Below the pieces are notes generated by a model. The model saw nothing but the letters and a program-made list of their open reading frames with translations, had not been told where the DNA came from and made no database searches. The position numbers and the translations under genes were made by a program. From Amblyomma americanum (Eukaryota; Arthropoda; Arachnida; Ixodida; Ixodidae), in the NCBI RefSeq assembly GCF_052857255.1, contig NC_135497.1, positions 189,029,326-189,093,325 on the forward strand: a stretch of 64,000 bases of DNA, given 5' to 3'. How positions within the stretch are numbered: position 1 is the first letter of the stretch; each line of letters starts with the position of its first letter. Shown here piece after piece: positions 53,124-63,605 of the stretch.

Positions 53124-55331
53124 ATGTCCGATCTCGACATTTCGGACTTCAGCACGACACCATCGGCATCCGCTTCGGACGCAACCCAGCGCGCCAAGAA
53201 ACGACCCGCCGGTCCGCGATTCATGTTCACCGTAGATGTACGCCACGTGTTTAGGAACATTATGGCGAAGTATCGCGACGTGATAGAAAACAAACGAACG
53301 GACAATACCACTAAAAAGGCAAAGGATGAAGCCTGGTCTCAGCTTTGCGAAGATTACAATAGCTTGGCCGGCACACGCACTGCGTGTGTAGCACAGCTAC
53401 GAAAACTGTGGGATAATATGAAGTCCCGGTGGAAAAAGAAGTCTGAAGAAACGAGGGAAATCTTTCGGACAGGTGAGCGAAACAGTTTTACATTCAAAAA
53501 CTGTCCCATACATTTTCCTGCATGTTCGCACGTTTCATCTTCTGACATCATTTTAATCCTAACAATTTGGCATTATTTATTAATGCGAAAAAATTATATG
53601 GTTACTTCGCATCAGCAAAACGTGTCCGCGAATTCTGTCTGCACGGTTATGTCTTTCTGTGGAGATAAATATGCAAAAGTTTGAGTTAGGCAGTGTGCGA
53701 GTAGATCTTGAAGAGGGAAAAGTTTGGTTGATGAATTGTAATTAGTTAATTAAATTGAAATAATGAAATAAAAACTGCTGTGTTTGAAGCAGGTTTTGTG
53801 TGACCGATTCGATTAAAAACGATGTAAATGCACGACAAGGCTTACTTAGTATAAAAAACAAATTTAAAAAATGAAAAACAAGCAACTACAAAATAAATTA
53901 AATGAAATAAAAAGTTTCAACTAAAAAAAATGAACAGAGGGAGCAAGAGAAAAAGGGAAGGCTTTCGCATTTCCGTCCTTAAGTATAAGTGCAATCTTTT
54001 TTCTTATTGTGAATTTTTGTGAAAAATTGCGAAAAATCTGCGTACTACTTTTGAGCAAAACATTACTGGTGGTACTGTACTGGTTAGCGATTTTGTTTGT
54101 TTTTTCTTTTCAAGCATTCCGTGCTGCGCACACAATGCACTTCACCTCAGTGTGTTTCACTGCACGGATTGTGCTGTAGGGGATGCACAATTAAGAATTT
54201 TGGTGCAGGTGGTGGTACCCTTGAATGCCGGCCAATGAGTCCGGCAACAGAACTGGTTGGTGCAGTCGCCGATCATATGGCGACCAGACTGCCAAATCCC
54301 TTTGACAGCGACGGGGCCCATGTCAGCGAGGCAGTGCTGTCCCTGCCACCTGCTGCATTATTGGAGGCTATGGTAAATGACAACGAACCAAGCCAAGGCG
54401 ACTTTTCCAGTAAGTAAGGCTGCCCTCTTTAAATACAAGTTACAGCTGTCACGGTTCGAAGTCCAAAACCTGCGCCTGGGCTGAGAAAGACGTTGTTGGG
54501 GAGGGCTATGGATTAATTTCAACTGCAAAGGATTCTTTAACGTCCGCTTACATGCCGCATTGCACGGGCGTTTACACAACTCCTCGCACCTGTCGATATG
54601 TGGGCGCAGCATCCTAGATTCAATCCGCAACTGGTGCTCGGCTATCAAGCGGCACTGCAGCAAACACTAGTTATTTTCTGCTCGTTGTATGTGCACGTGC
54701 TCAAGCAGGCGGGCCACATATTTATCAGGACTTCTTGGCGGGCTCGTACTGGGTTCATTTTTCGCCATGTCACATATATGTTGAGAAGTTTGTTTTTAGA
54801 TGTCTACACTAGTCGCGACCATGTAAAGCATTTGTTTTTGGTTCCCTGTTATGGTCTGAACAGCCTCTGTTTATGGGCTTATTATGTTTATGGTGTGTGC
54901 ATGTTTTTGCAGGCGAGGTTCCTGCATCCACATCAAGGCAGGCAGCACCGTCACCAATGCTAAACAGCCGACCACTAACTGACGAGGCACTTCCTGTTCA
55001 GGAAGAGTGCCTCAGTGCAGGCAGACCAACAGTGCTCGTGCCTGTCGTGCCAGAGCGTGTCTGAGGACATCGCACCAGCACAAATTGCTCGCACGAGGGC
55101 AGGTGGCCCCCGTGTTGCTGCGGTGGAGCGGACACTGGCTCCTGAAGTAGCAGCCAGAATTAAGGCTATTGAAGCTGAGGACCGGCGCAAGGAAGAGTTA
55201 CACCGACTCGACCTACAACTCCGCAGGAGCCAGCTGGCCGAGCAGCGGCTCAAAAACAAAAAAACCAGCGCAAGCTGCTTTCTCTGGATGTTAAAATCAA
55301 GAAAGGGCAGCTAGAAGCACTGAAGCGGTAA
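53124..55331 (+). pseudogene. Harbinger Myb/SANT-like DNA-binding protein, 3 exons, frameshifted
   Basis: Exon 1 (53124-53472) starts MSDLDISDFS and codes a Myb/SANT-like trihelix region with regularly spaced Trp ('DEAWSQLCEDYN', 'LRKLWDNMKSRWKKK'). Exons 2 (54209-54409) and 3 (54913-55331) follow across phase-1 introns with good GTGAGC/GTAAGT donors and cag acceptors. Exon 3 should end in a charged coiled coil ('RIKAIEAEDRRKEELHRLDLQLRRSQLAEQRLK'). Two frameshifts break it: one near 55045-55064, where a TGA appears, and one in an A7 run at about 55260. An AATAAA follows at 55339. In Harbinger elements this partner binds the TIRs and brings the transposase to the nucleus. Confidence 0.75.
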
Positions 55332-55559
55332 ATAGAGAAATAAAATTAACTTGTACATTAACTTGTACATATTTGTCTCGGAACACTTCTGTGTACAATT
55401 ACCAACACTGTCGTCATTTTGATGCAGTCGTACAGTATTTGCATGTTCCTTCAGTTTCTTAAAAACAATGTTCTTTATTTAACACACTTGCACATGTATA
55501 AACAGCATAAGGAAATATAATATGGAAAAGATCAAGCAGTAAAATAGGGAAGTAGCCTA

Positions 55560-56655
55560 AAAGCAGCCAAAAGGAAATCTGTCGTTGGCAGAAATTGGAA
55601 GGTGCCATATTGGTTCACGAGGAAAGTGACAAAATACAAGTTGTGAAGGGTGTCACGCAGGGAGACACGTTCTCTCCAGTGCTATTCGCCACGTGCTTCC
55701 AGGATATTTTCAAAGAACTCGAGAGGAAACAACTGAGGATGAAATTGAATGCGAATGCCTTAATAATCTCAGATTTTCTAAAAATATTTCACTGCTAAGT
55801 AGCTGAGAACAAACTTCCAAACATGATAGAAGACAAGCAAAGCAAGGGAAGCAGAACAGTGGGAGTAAAAATGCATATAGAGATCTTCAGTAATGTTAAC
55901 ACTCAGAACGGAACAGCCGACAAGAGGCAGTAAAGCATTAAAGTTGTAAGGTAAACGCACCTATTTAGAGCATAGTGGCCACAGATCTGCACCACATGTG
56001 TAAACTAACTAGGAGAATAAGAATGATGGTCCATAATGCGATACAGCACGAATAAAGACGGGGACGAAGCGAGACAAGACACCACAGCGCTGTGGTGTCT
56101 TGTCTCGCTGTGGTGTCTTGTCTCGCTTCGTCCCCGTCTTTATTCGCGCTGTATCGCATTATGGAAAATTACCAACTAGCCCGATCTGCCACTCTTGCAA
56201 GAATGATGGTGCAGCACATTTGCCAGGCACTCTCCAGCCATGAATGGCAGTTTACTAGTATTCCTCAACAGCCATATCTTGTGGGGCAAAGCCTATAACC
56301 TATGGGGCAGATATAGTGCAGCGAACTATGGAAAGGAAAATGATAGAAGTAGCGGTTAAGTGCAGAATGAATGAGGGAATAAACGCGAGTTGGTAATATC
56401 CAAGCTGGAATCGAAGAAATGGGCACGGGCAGGGAATGTAATGTGAATTCAAGATAAGTGTTGGGCCATTGGTAACGGAATGAATCCCAAAAGAAGGTAA
56501 GCATAGCAGAAGGCGGCAGAAAGTACGGTGGGCTGATGAGATTAGGAATTCTGCAAGAACAAGGTGGCCGCAGCTGGCACAGCACAGGGTTAATTGGAAA
56601 GATACAGGAGAGGCCTGCGTCCTGCCATGGACGAGGTTCAGCTGATGATGACGTT
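55560..56655 (+). pseudogene. RTE-type LINE remnant nested in the Harbinger element
   Basis: An RT piece at 55595-55798 contains 'VVKGVTQGDTFSPVLFATCF', the motif B region of RTE reverse transcriptases. After a palindrome (56031-56164), a decayed C-terminal tail resembles that of the LINE at 48577-48903: 'ADEIRNSARTRWPQLAQHRVNWK', across frames. It ends with GCTGATGATGACG. It lies between the 3' ends of the two Harbinger genes. Confidence 0.65.
56031..56164. repeat. Near-perfect 134-bp palindrome
   Basis: CCATAATGCGATACAGC at the left end and GCTGTATCGCATTATGG at the right end are exact inverse complements. The arms continue through AATAAAGACGGGGACGAAGC. The right arm has an extra direct copy of CTGTGGTGTCTTGTCTCG. 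It is flanked by RTE-type LINE sequence, which it seems to interrupt. Confidence 0.85.
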
Positions 56656-56777
56656 ATATGCTATAAGAGAACCCAGTTCAAAGAAATTGACAAAAACACT
56701 GCAAATGCCATAAATATAGCGGTTCTCTAACACTAGAAAAGTATCGTGTACATTTTTGGAGAAGGTAATTGGGACAT

Positions 56778-59063
56778 TTAACGGAACGATCTGGCTATAT
56801 GCCCCACCCGGACACGAGAGCCATTCACTGTGTCGGCAGAAAGCTGCGGTGGCACATGAAGCTGCTGTGGTTGTACGCTGGGCTGTGGCTGCTGGATAAC
56901 GGGGAGGGCCACAGCAGGTGGCTCCGGGTCCTTCCGTAGAACGGCGAGATTGTGAAGGGCGCCGCAAGCAGTTATTATAACTACTGAGCGCTCAGGGCGG
57001 TTCTGGAGGCCCATATCTAGGCATGGGAAGCGGCGCTTCCAAACTCCAAAAGCCCTCTCCGCACTATTTCTCGTTTTGATGTGGGCCGCCTGATACCTGC
57101 GTGAAAGACGAGTAGTTCGAAGTAAAAATTTGTATAGATGTGCTAAATTGAAGAGCACAGCAGTCTGCGCATTACTTTTTCAGTGGCCCCTCTGCAGCTA
57201 ATAATAAAGCTGTAATTACATTTGCACGCCTCGGAAAGTAGCAAGACAGCTTCAGGGGCGTTGTCCGTCAACTGGTGGCAAATGTATACTAAATCTGAAT
57301 TTTAATTCTTGTTGAATTTGAATGAAAAAATGGGAAAAGCATGGAAAAATTGTGTTTCAGTAACAAATAAAAATGAAGATTCCATTCTTTGATGTAAAGT
57401 GTTTACGGAGCAGTACAGCAACAAAAGGAGATGAAATTCGTACGTTTGTGCTGCCTTCAATCAAAGTAACTATGGTGCTACGTTCCCTCTTGTACTTACC
57501 TGCCCTCTGGGGTATTTGGCGGGTTGGCATCTGCCAGAGGTGTCATTAAAAATGACATGCAGGGATAACCTGCGTCTCCCAGCAGCAACCCAGGAACTCG
57601 TTTTGTCTCGTAGAGGACCCGTGCACGGCTGTTGTCAAAAATCCTGCTGTCGTGAACTGATCCAGGCCAGCCGACGACCAAGTCATAAAATTCAAGCCTT
57701 GGCCCCGTGATTGCCTGAGGATAAAATATTATGTATCTGTCGTGAAAATATTCTCAGGAAATGAAAATAAATTTTTGTGCCTACATGTCAGATCACTCTA
57801 CTCTTCAGCAATTAATATATATTCATAAAGCTTACGTTCTATGTTTTACAGGAAACAAGAGCCAGAAAAATTAGCACTTTCATTGAAATGGTGCAAGTTG
57901 TTTACTTTCAATGCGAGTGAAAATTTGGTGCATCATGTAACAGGAACGCTAGGTAACATTCATAGTATTTATTTTTACCCTCGGGGTCATACAGGCATTT
58001 GAAAAGGGTGCAGGAAGAATGAAATGTAAAACAAGCAATGAGAAAAACAAATTATTGCTCCTATATATACAATGTTAGCTAAGAAAGAGAGAGTAAATTT
58101 ATTAGATGTGCTGGTGTTTATACAACGCAAGGCAAATATTGAGGCATAACAAAAATATTGTACAAAAAATACCTGCATCACTGATGAATTGATAGCAGTC
58201 GCTTTGGACGTAAAAGGGGTTTGCGTATACGTACACGGAATAATTAAACCAGACCCTCCAATCTTGAAAAGTGATGCAGTGCAGGTTCAGCACTGCAAGA
58301 GATCGATCCTTTTTTTTTTGGTCAATATTTACATGAACATTATTTGAAGAAGACGACAGCTAAGATGGGCAATGTGAAGAAAAGTGGCCCTCAAGTTTGT
58401 TCTATATCAAAGCGCGTTAGTACAATTTAATGCCACCTAGAACGCGATAAAGTTTTGCAAAAAGAAAAATGGGCTCACCTGCACATTGATCGAAAAGTAG
58501 CCTTTCCGGTTGCGGTACACCTCTCCGAGCTGCCCGCCAGGAGACTTGATTCTAATGTGGGTGCAGTCTAAGCACCCAGTCACCCCAGGGAAACGGCCAA
58601 GGCGGTAGAAGTCTCTTGTGTCCGCTTGAAACTCGGCCGCAGTAGCGGGGAACTTCACAGTTCTAGGGAACAGATGTGCCGCGATCAGCGTGGATACTCG
58701 TTCCACTGCACGGCACACCGACGGTTGCGAAACATTTACCAAGTCACCGGTGACGACTTGGAATGTTCCACTTCCATAAAATCGAAGCGCAACGGCCAGC
58801 TGAAGCATCGGTGGTAGCGTGTGACCGCGATTGCTGACGCTTTCTTCCATGGGCAGGCACTTCAGGAGCTCTCGCACGGTGTCCTTGGAAAACCGGTACC
58901 GGGATAGGAACTCCCCATCGCTGAAATGCTCCAGCGGGTTTATTCTGTCCCGCAACGCCCGTCGTGGCACAACTGCAGCTTCGCTTTCGTCGGCGCCGTC
59001 GTGGAACAGTTCGTCCACACGTAGCACATGTTCGGCGAACTCGGCGAGCGAGCCGGCAGCCAT
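56778..59063 (-). CDS. Harbinger (HARBI1-like) DDE transposase, 3 exons
   Basis: Exon 1 is 59063-58479 (phase 0, donor CAG|GTGAGC). Exon 2 is 57714-57500 (acceptor cctcag, donor CAG|GTAAGT). Exon 3 is 57096-56778. Together they make 372 codons plus stop with no frame break, which fits the usual length of about 350 residues. The DDE triad is visible: Asp in 'VTGCLDCTHIRIKSP', Asp in 'LLLGDAGYP' (with 'GWPGSVHDSRIF' before it) and Glu in 'RNSAERAFGVWKRRFPCL'. The helical N-terminal part with 'PMLQLAVALRFYGSGTFQ' is also typical. ATG 59063 has a good context (AAGATGG). An upstream in-frame ATG at 59108 would add 15 residues. It cuts and pastes the element through its TIRs. The intact frame suggests recent activity or host co-option. 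The partner gene is broken. Confidence 0.85.
57800..58430. other. Transposase intron 1 interior
   Basis: AT-rich with no ORF of note. Lies between exons 1 and 2 of the transposase. Confidence 0.5.
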
Positions 59064-59275
59064 CTTGACACTGTTGAGGGGGGACGCTTCGGTCGAGGAG
59101 GCGTTCAAGGTAGCAACAGCGCCACCTCGAGATTTTGGAGGAAAGCGTGGAGGAGTTCCTCCGTTCGAGGGCCGGTAGGAGTGGAGGAGGGTTTAAGAAG
59201 CACGAAACCGGCTTCGAGGAGCAACTCGAGTGAAATTTCAAGTGGAGGTCTGTTTAAGAATACGGGGGTAAAACT

Positions 59276-60640
59276 GGTGGCGCAGGCTCGTTCGTCGCAC
59301 TACAATTGGTGAGGGCTGTTCTGCAGCCACGTATTGTTTATCAAGCCCAGTTTCAACATCTTACAAGAGCCCAATGGGATCGCCTTGAAGCCGTGAACCG
59401 AGAGGCTATGAGGACCATTACGTGCCTTCCACGCATCACATCGGTCATAGCTTTACAAGAGAATGCGCAGCTCAATACCATTGATGAGCTTGATGAGCTA
59501 GTGCAGCAGCGCCGCGATGCGCGCAGCCTTAAGGCCAGTCTATCGCACTCCACGCATGCACTGAGGACTTATGCAATGTCACACTCCATTCTTCAGCCGC
59601 CAACGCCAGTTCTTTCCCAATGGAAGTTTTTACAGCTCAGCGACAACAAGACAACAGATAACCGCCGGCCAACATCTGCTAATTCGGCATCGTTGCTTCG
59701 CCAGAAATTTGAGGAACAAGATGCTTGCCTGCCCGAAGGATCCATTGTTGTCTACGTAGACGCAAGCATAAAAGACTGCAAAGCAACAACAGCTATCTAC
59801 TGCCCGTGCAGACCTGCCCTGAAACAAACCTCTTGGTTTCAGCTTACGGAACCCCCTTCGTCTTTTTGTGCTGAGCTCGTTGCAGTTCAAGAAGCACTCT
59901 GCTCCGTGGCCGACATAACTAGGCTCCCTGCGGCCCGCGTTTTCATCCGCACTGGCCCCTTTCAAGTTGTCCGGTTGCTACGACGTGTTAGCTGCTGTCC
60001 AACGATATGTCAGGACATCCACCGGCTCGCGGCACGCATCCCGCAGCAAGTACGTATTGAGTGCGTCCTACGGGATCTGCTGACCTATAAAAGTCAGGCA
60101 GATTTAGCGACCCGCCTTGCGAATACAAACTCATCACCGCCCCGGCTCCTTCATTTGGACAATTTTACCCTCCTTTCATCAAGAAAGGGAGTCCTCCGGC
60201 GCCGCACACGTGCTCTCATCCCTCCGTGTGCGGTAAACCTCCACCGCGGTATTACCCGTGCAGAGGAGGTTGCGCTTAGGAGGCTCCGGGTCGGGGTTGC
60301 CCTCACACCAGCCGTCACTCAGAAGTGGCCTCAGTACCGAGATTTGTTTCCTCGGCCAAGGTGTCCGATATGTAAACACGAGGACGTTGAAGCCGACATT
60401 CATCACTTACTCTGGGACTGCCCAGCACTCAAGCCTACAAGGATCCGGCCCCTTATGGTAGCAGGTCTTTCACCAAGCAACCCTGCTTCTTACATTGCCT
60501 GGACGCAGCGACCGTATCATCGTTCTCTACAGGACTTCATCGACTCAGCTAACCCCTTTCTATTCATTTAATCTCTACTACATCATTCATCACACATTCA
60601 CCCATCATTGATGCCCTGGGGCAATAAATTTCGCTTAAGA
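59276..60640 (+). pseudogene. LINE ORF2 3' part: RNase H and C-terminal zinc finger
   Basis: An open frame of more than 421 codons runs from the Harbinger edge to a TAA near 60571. It starts in the RT thumb region ('LQPRIVYQAQFQHL', 'LEAVNREAMRTITCLP'). It passes through a degenerate RNase H: 'SIVVYVDASIKD' with Asp, 'FCAELVAVQEAL' with Glu, and 'RVFIRTGPFQV' where a TDS step is expected, so the third acid is lost. It ends with 'RCPICKHEDVEADIHHLLWDC', a CCHC-type finger. An AATAAA is at about 60624. It is I-clade-like, truncated at the 5' side right at the Harbinger terminus. No RT catalytic motif remains. Confidence 0.8.
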
Positions 60641-60952
60641 AAAGCATGTAAATGCTCCAGGTCACTCACTTCATACATTAAAAGCCACCAAAGACAGCAA
60701 AAAAAAATCCAAAGGCAAAGAAAGCCCAAAAAAATGAGAAAAGGACTTTTCACATTTTTTTTTGCTAAGCGCATCTTCTTTTCCGCATCCGTTTGCTTGT
60801 TATTTTGTTTATGTGTCGGCAATCTGTGCCAATGCCAACTCCTGAAGAAGAGAGTGGTGATCTCTCTCTCTCTAACTTCACACTTGAGAAAGGACAGCCT
60901 TTGTCTGAAACGTCGACTCAAAATAAATATCTACCTGAATGAATAGTTTTCC

Positions 60953-61070
<118 letters not shown>

Positions 61071-61082
61071 CATACGAAATGA

Positions 61083-61145
61083 GGGGCTCGTTTGAAAAAC
61101 ATATGAAGGAAATTAACAGTCACCGAAAGCAAGGTACATAGGGTA
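61083..61145 (+). repeat. Copy of the GGCTCGTTTGA dispersed repeat
   Basis: Matches 40685-40760 and 61573-61645 (GAAGGAAATTAACAGTCACC versus GAAGGAAGTTAACACTCACC). Confidence 0.55.
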
Positions 61146-61255
61146 ATATTTTCTATTTTTCTTTTCAATTTGTGCTACCGTACGATAAGAGAATAATGAT
61201 TGAATTAATTTGTTGCTTAAAAGAATATAATTACAAAGCAGCGGAAAAAAAAAAC

Positions 61256-61331
61256 ATGCCGCCGGTGGGATCCGAAGCCACGAACTCCGAATTTCGAGTT
61301 CGGTGCTCTACGAACTGAGCTACGGCGGTGG
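61256..61331 (-). tRNA. tRNA-like sequence, anticodon CGA; probably pseudogene or SINE head
   Basis: On the minus strand the D arm is GCTCAGTTCGTAGAGC. The anticodon stem-loop is CCGAA-CTCGAAA-TTCGG, giving anticodon CGA. The T arm is GTGGC-TTCGGAT-CCCAC with one mismatch, and the acceptor ACCGCCG pairs with CGGCGGC except at the first pair. A run of ten T follows, a Pol III terminator. There is no long variable arm, although tRNA-Ser should have one. A pseudo-tRNA or SINE head is therefore more likely than a working tRNA gene. Confidence 0.5.
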
Positions 61332-61572
61332 GTGTTGAATCACCTGCTCTGGTAGGTATTTATGTTTTGCGTGTAAGCGAACCTTGAGAGTGTTCACCAG
61401 CGCCACCCTCGCCCATAGCGGCGGACGCAGCACGTCCTGTAATACCGTGAGCGTGACATGGAACGTCATCGAACGGCGAGGGCGGAAACTGTGCAAGAGC
61501 CCTCTTATGCTACCTAAGGCATCAAGACGGCCAGAACCGAGAGCTCGTCAAGCTATTAGCAGACAAGGCAAA

Positions 61573-61645
61573 TGAAATGACGGACTCGTTTGACAAACAT
61601 TTGAAGGAAGTTAACACTCACCGAAACCAAGGTGCATAGGGGAAT
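61573..61645 (+). repeat. Copy of the GGCTCGTTTGA dispersed repeat
   Basis: Direct copy of the repeat at 61083, about 490 bp downstream, with a tRNA-like sequence between the two. The pair may be the ends of one composite SINE unit. Confidence 0.55.
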
Positions 61646-61698
61646 GTTTCTATTTTTTTTTAATTCCTAGTGCCAATCAACGGAGAATAATAATAGAG

Positions 61699-61879
61699 CA
61701 TATCCAGAAACGAACACTCGCCAAAGTCATATAAGAAAAAACGTAAAAGCATTGACGTTTCAGCACCACTACGGGAGCCTTCTTGTGAACAAGGCACCCA
61801 TAGTGGTGCCGAAACGTCAATGTTTTTATGTTTATGTTTTTTCTTATATGGCTTTGGCGAGTGTTTGTTTCTGGATATG
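61699..61879. repeat. Snap-back palindrome, arms about 80 bp
   Basis: CATATCCAGAAACGAACACTCGCC at left (first 20 bases given as CATATCCAGAAACGAACACT) is complementary to the right arm ending GTTTGTTTCTGGATATG. The arms run through GCACCACTA and TAGTGGTGC to a loop around TTCTTGTGAACAAG. It is the largest foldback in the window and of unknown class. Confidence 0.8.
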
Positions 61880-61924
61880 CTGAATTTCCCTCGCCAGAAG
61901 GGTTTCCGTCGAAGCCTCAACAAT

Positions 61925-61970
61925 AATAATAGAGGTCGTGGGTGCGGATCCCACTGGCGCCATGGTTGTT
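61925..61970 (+). repeat. 3' half of a tRNA-derived SINE head
   Basis: GGTCGTGGGTGCGGATCCCA followed by CTGGCGCCATGG resembles a T arm/B box and acceptor end. It is followed by T-rich sequence. No 5' half is present. Confidence 0.4.
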
Positions 61971-62029
61971 TTTTCTGCTGCTTTATAAGTTATTTTCTTT
62001 AGGCGACCGATTAATATAAGGACGCGGAC

Positions 62030-62150
62030 GCAGAACGAGCGAAAAAACGGCGAGGTGGAAATTGTAAAGGAGTTGAAAAGAGAACGAGTTTGAAGAGCGA
62101 TAGAAAAGGGAACGGAGCGCCAAGCACGGCGTTCGGCGCACCGGGAGCCT
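62030..62150 (+). repeat. Third copy of the 40170/40560 dispersed repeat
   Basis: GAAAAGGGAACGGAGCGCCAAGC and its upstream GAGCGAAAAAACGGCGAGG match the inverted pair at 40170-40680. It ends where the segmental duplication starts (62151). Confidence 0.6.
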
Positions 62151-63605
62151 TGTTTCTTGTTCTTGTTATGACCAATCTATTCAGTGCTCTTTTCTTATTA
62201 GTTTTGCTCCCTTTCATTTCGTTCTTGTTGATATAAGCTTAAATATTCCTTTAGATTTGAAATCACTTCAATCATTTTCTTTGGCATTCATCGCGAAACA
62301 ATGGCAAATCTCCATAGTCTATAAATGTCGTGTAAACAGGCGAATAACAGAAACATTATTGTCAACAAGGGAAAAAGAACACCCACGAATTCGTGCTGGA
62401 TCGCCGAACGCCATACAGTCCCTCAGTCGCAGTGGTGGACCGTGATTGGAGGAGGAGGAAAGTCAGGGAGGTTGACCGGAGGAGTAACCGGTTTGCTAAC
62501 CCGCACGGGGAGAAAGGGATGAGGGGATAAAAAAATGAAGGAGAAAAGAGAGTAGCAGGAAATTGAAATCACTATGAAAGTGTGGAGGAGGAAATTGCGT
62601 TTGAAAGAAGGGTGTACAGCTGTACCACAGCTATATCACCCTGCATGCGCGGACATGAGTGAAAGTATTTTTTATTTAGTCCAGGCTTTTGAAGGAAACA
62701 AGCCGGTGCAAGCCTGAATGCGGATTGATGCACAGTTGTCTCTGCAGCCACTTAATACTGAACCATTGCTGTCAATGCTGATGGTCACCGTCATTTTTTT
62801 GTCCCTCATCATTTCTAGCGCACATGAAGACCCGTGAACGTTAGAATGTGCATTTTTGTCTCCAAGAAATTCTTTACCCTTGCCGATTGAACCCTGATAC
62901 GAGCACGCTCAACTTGAAACGATCTGTTACGAAGATTAACGGTTTTCTGCGTGCAGTTCCCAGTTCTGCCCTTCTTTAAACAACGTTGCCTATTTGTTTC
63001 CGCCCATCGTTGAGCTCTTTTGAAAAGGTCCGTGTCTTAACAGTAGTGGTCGGGGAGTCATAGCGCCAAGCTGATGGTTGCAAAAGCGGAACAAACCGTC
63101 TGAAATGAGAGCCGGCGAGGCGTTGCAGTCTCCTCGGGTATTTGTTATCTCGGCGCCGAGGCGACGAGTTGAGTTTCGCTGCTTCATATCGCAGTCCGTT
63201 GCGGGACGCAAAGCCAAGAAACTCCGTCTCGAGCACGGCTCGCACTCGCGAGCTACTCTTTCAGCCCTCTTAGCTGCCGTGGCCCCGGCATAAGCATGAG
63301 GCCTCCATTGTTTCTCGCCATGGCAGTCCTGGCCTGCGCCAAATCAGCGCTTTGCCAAGAAGCCAGTAAGTTGCCCGTCGCTTTCTCTTTTTATTGCTCG
63401 TTACGCTTGTAGCATGTACTCGTTTACGCCGCGGTGGTTACTGTTCCACGGCGGCGCAAACAGCTATGCTTTTGTAGTTCAATCTATATTTTAATGAAAG
63501 CCCATAGTGTGAATATGGCGCTGTGACCAGCGAATACGCTCCGAAGCTCCTTGGAAGCAGTGTGTAAAATGCATTGAGCACCTTAACTCCTACTTTTGCT
63601 TCGAT
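62151..63605 (+). repeat. Segmental duplication, copy 2
   Basis: Direct repeat of 49957-51450, see that entry. The two copies start about 12.2 kb apart. Copy 2 lacks the small internal repeat and has no LTR array at its right edge. Confidence 0.85.
63296..63365 (+). CDS. First exon coding a signal peptide (gene copy 2, runs off the window)
   Basis: ATG at 63296 opens MRPPLFLAMAVLACAKSALC followed by QEA. It has an n-region, a hydrophobic core and a likely signal-peptidase site after Ala-Leu-Cys or near it. The donor A|GTAAGT at 63366 is a full consensus and leaves phase 1, the phase used by CCP exons. The next exon would be beyond 64000. I infer, but cannot prove, that this is a paralogue of the Sushi gene at 6926-32445. 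The reading frame of the exon is kept between the two copies (three or four replacements, no indel), which supports coding. Confidence 0.6.

Larger units (their letters stand above)
52542..59271. mobile_element. PIF/Harbinger DNA transposon, 6.7 kb
   Basis: The termini TTACCGCCGTATTC (left) and the inverse of TTACCCCCGTATTC (right) are followed by matching AAACA..CCTCCACT blocks. The trinucleotide AAC flanks both ends (52539-52541 and 59272-59274). If the TTA/TAA is instead counted as the target site it is imperfect, so the exact border is open. It contains two convergent genes, as expected for the superfamily: a Myb/SANT-like protein (plus) and a DDE transposase (minus). An RTE-type LINE fragment (55560-56655) sits between them. 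The TIR regions are rich in CCTCCACTCC palindromes, for example at about 52586. Confidence 0.85.
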
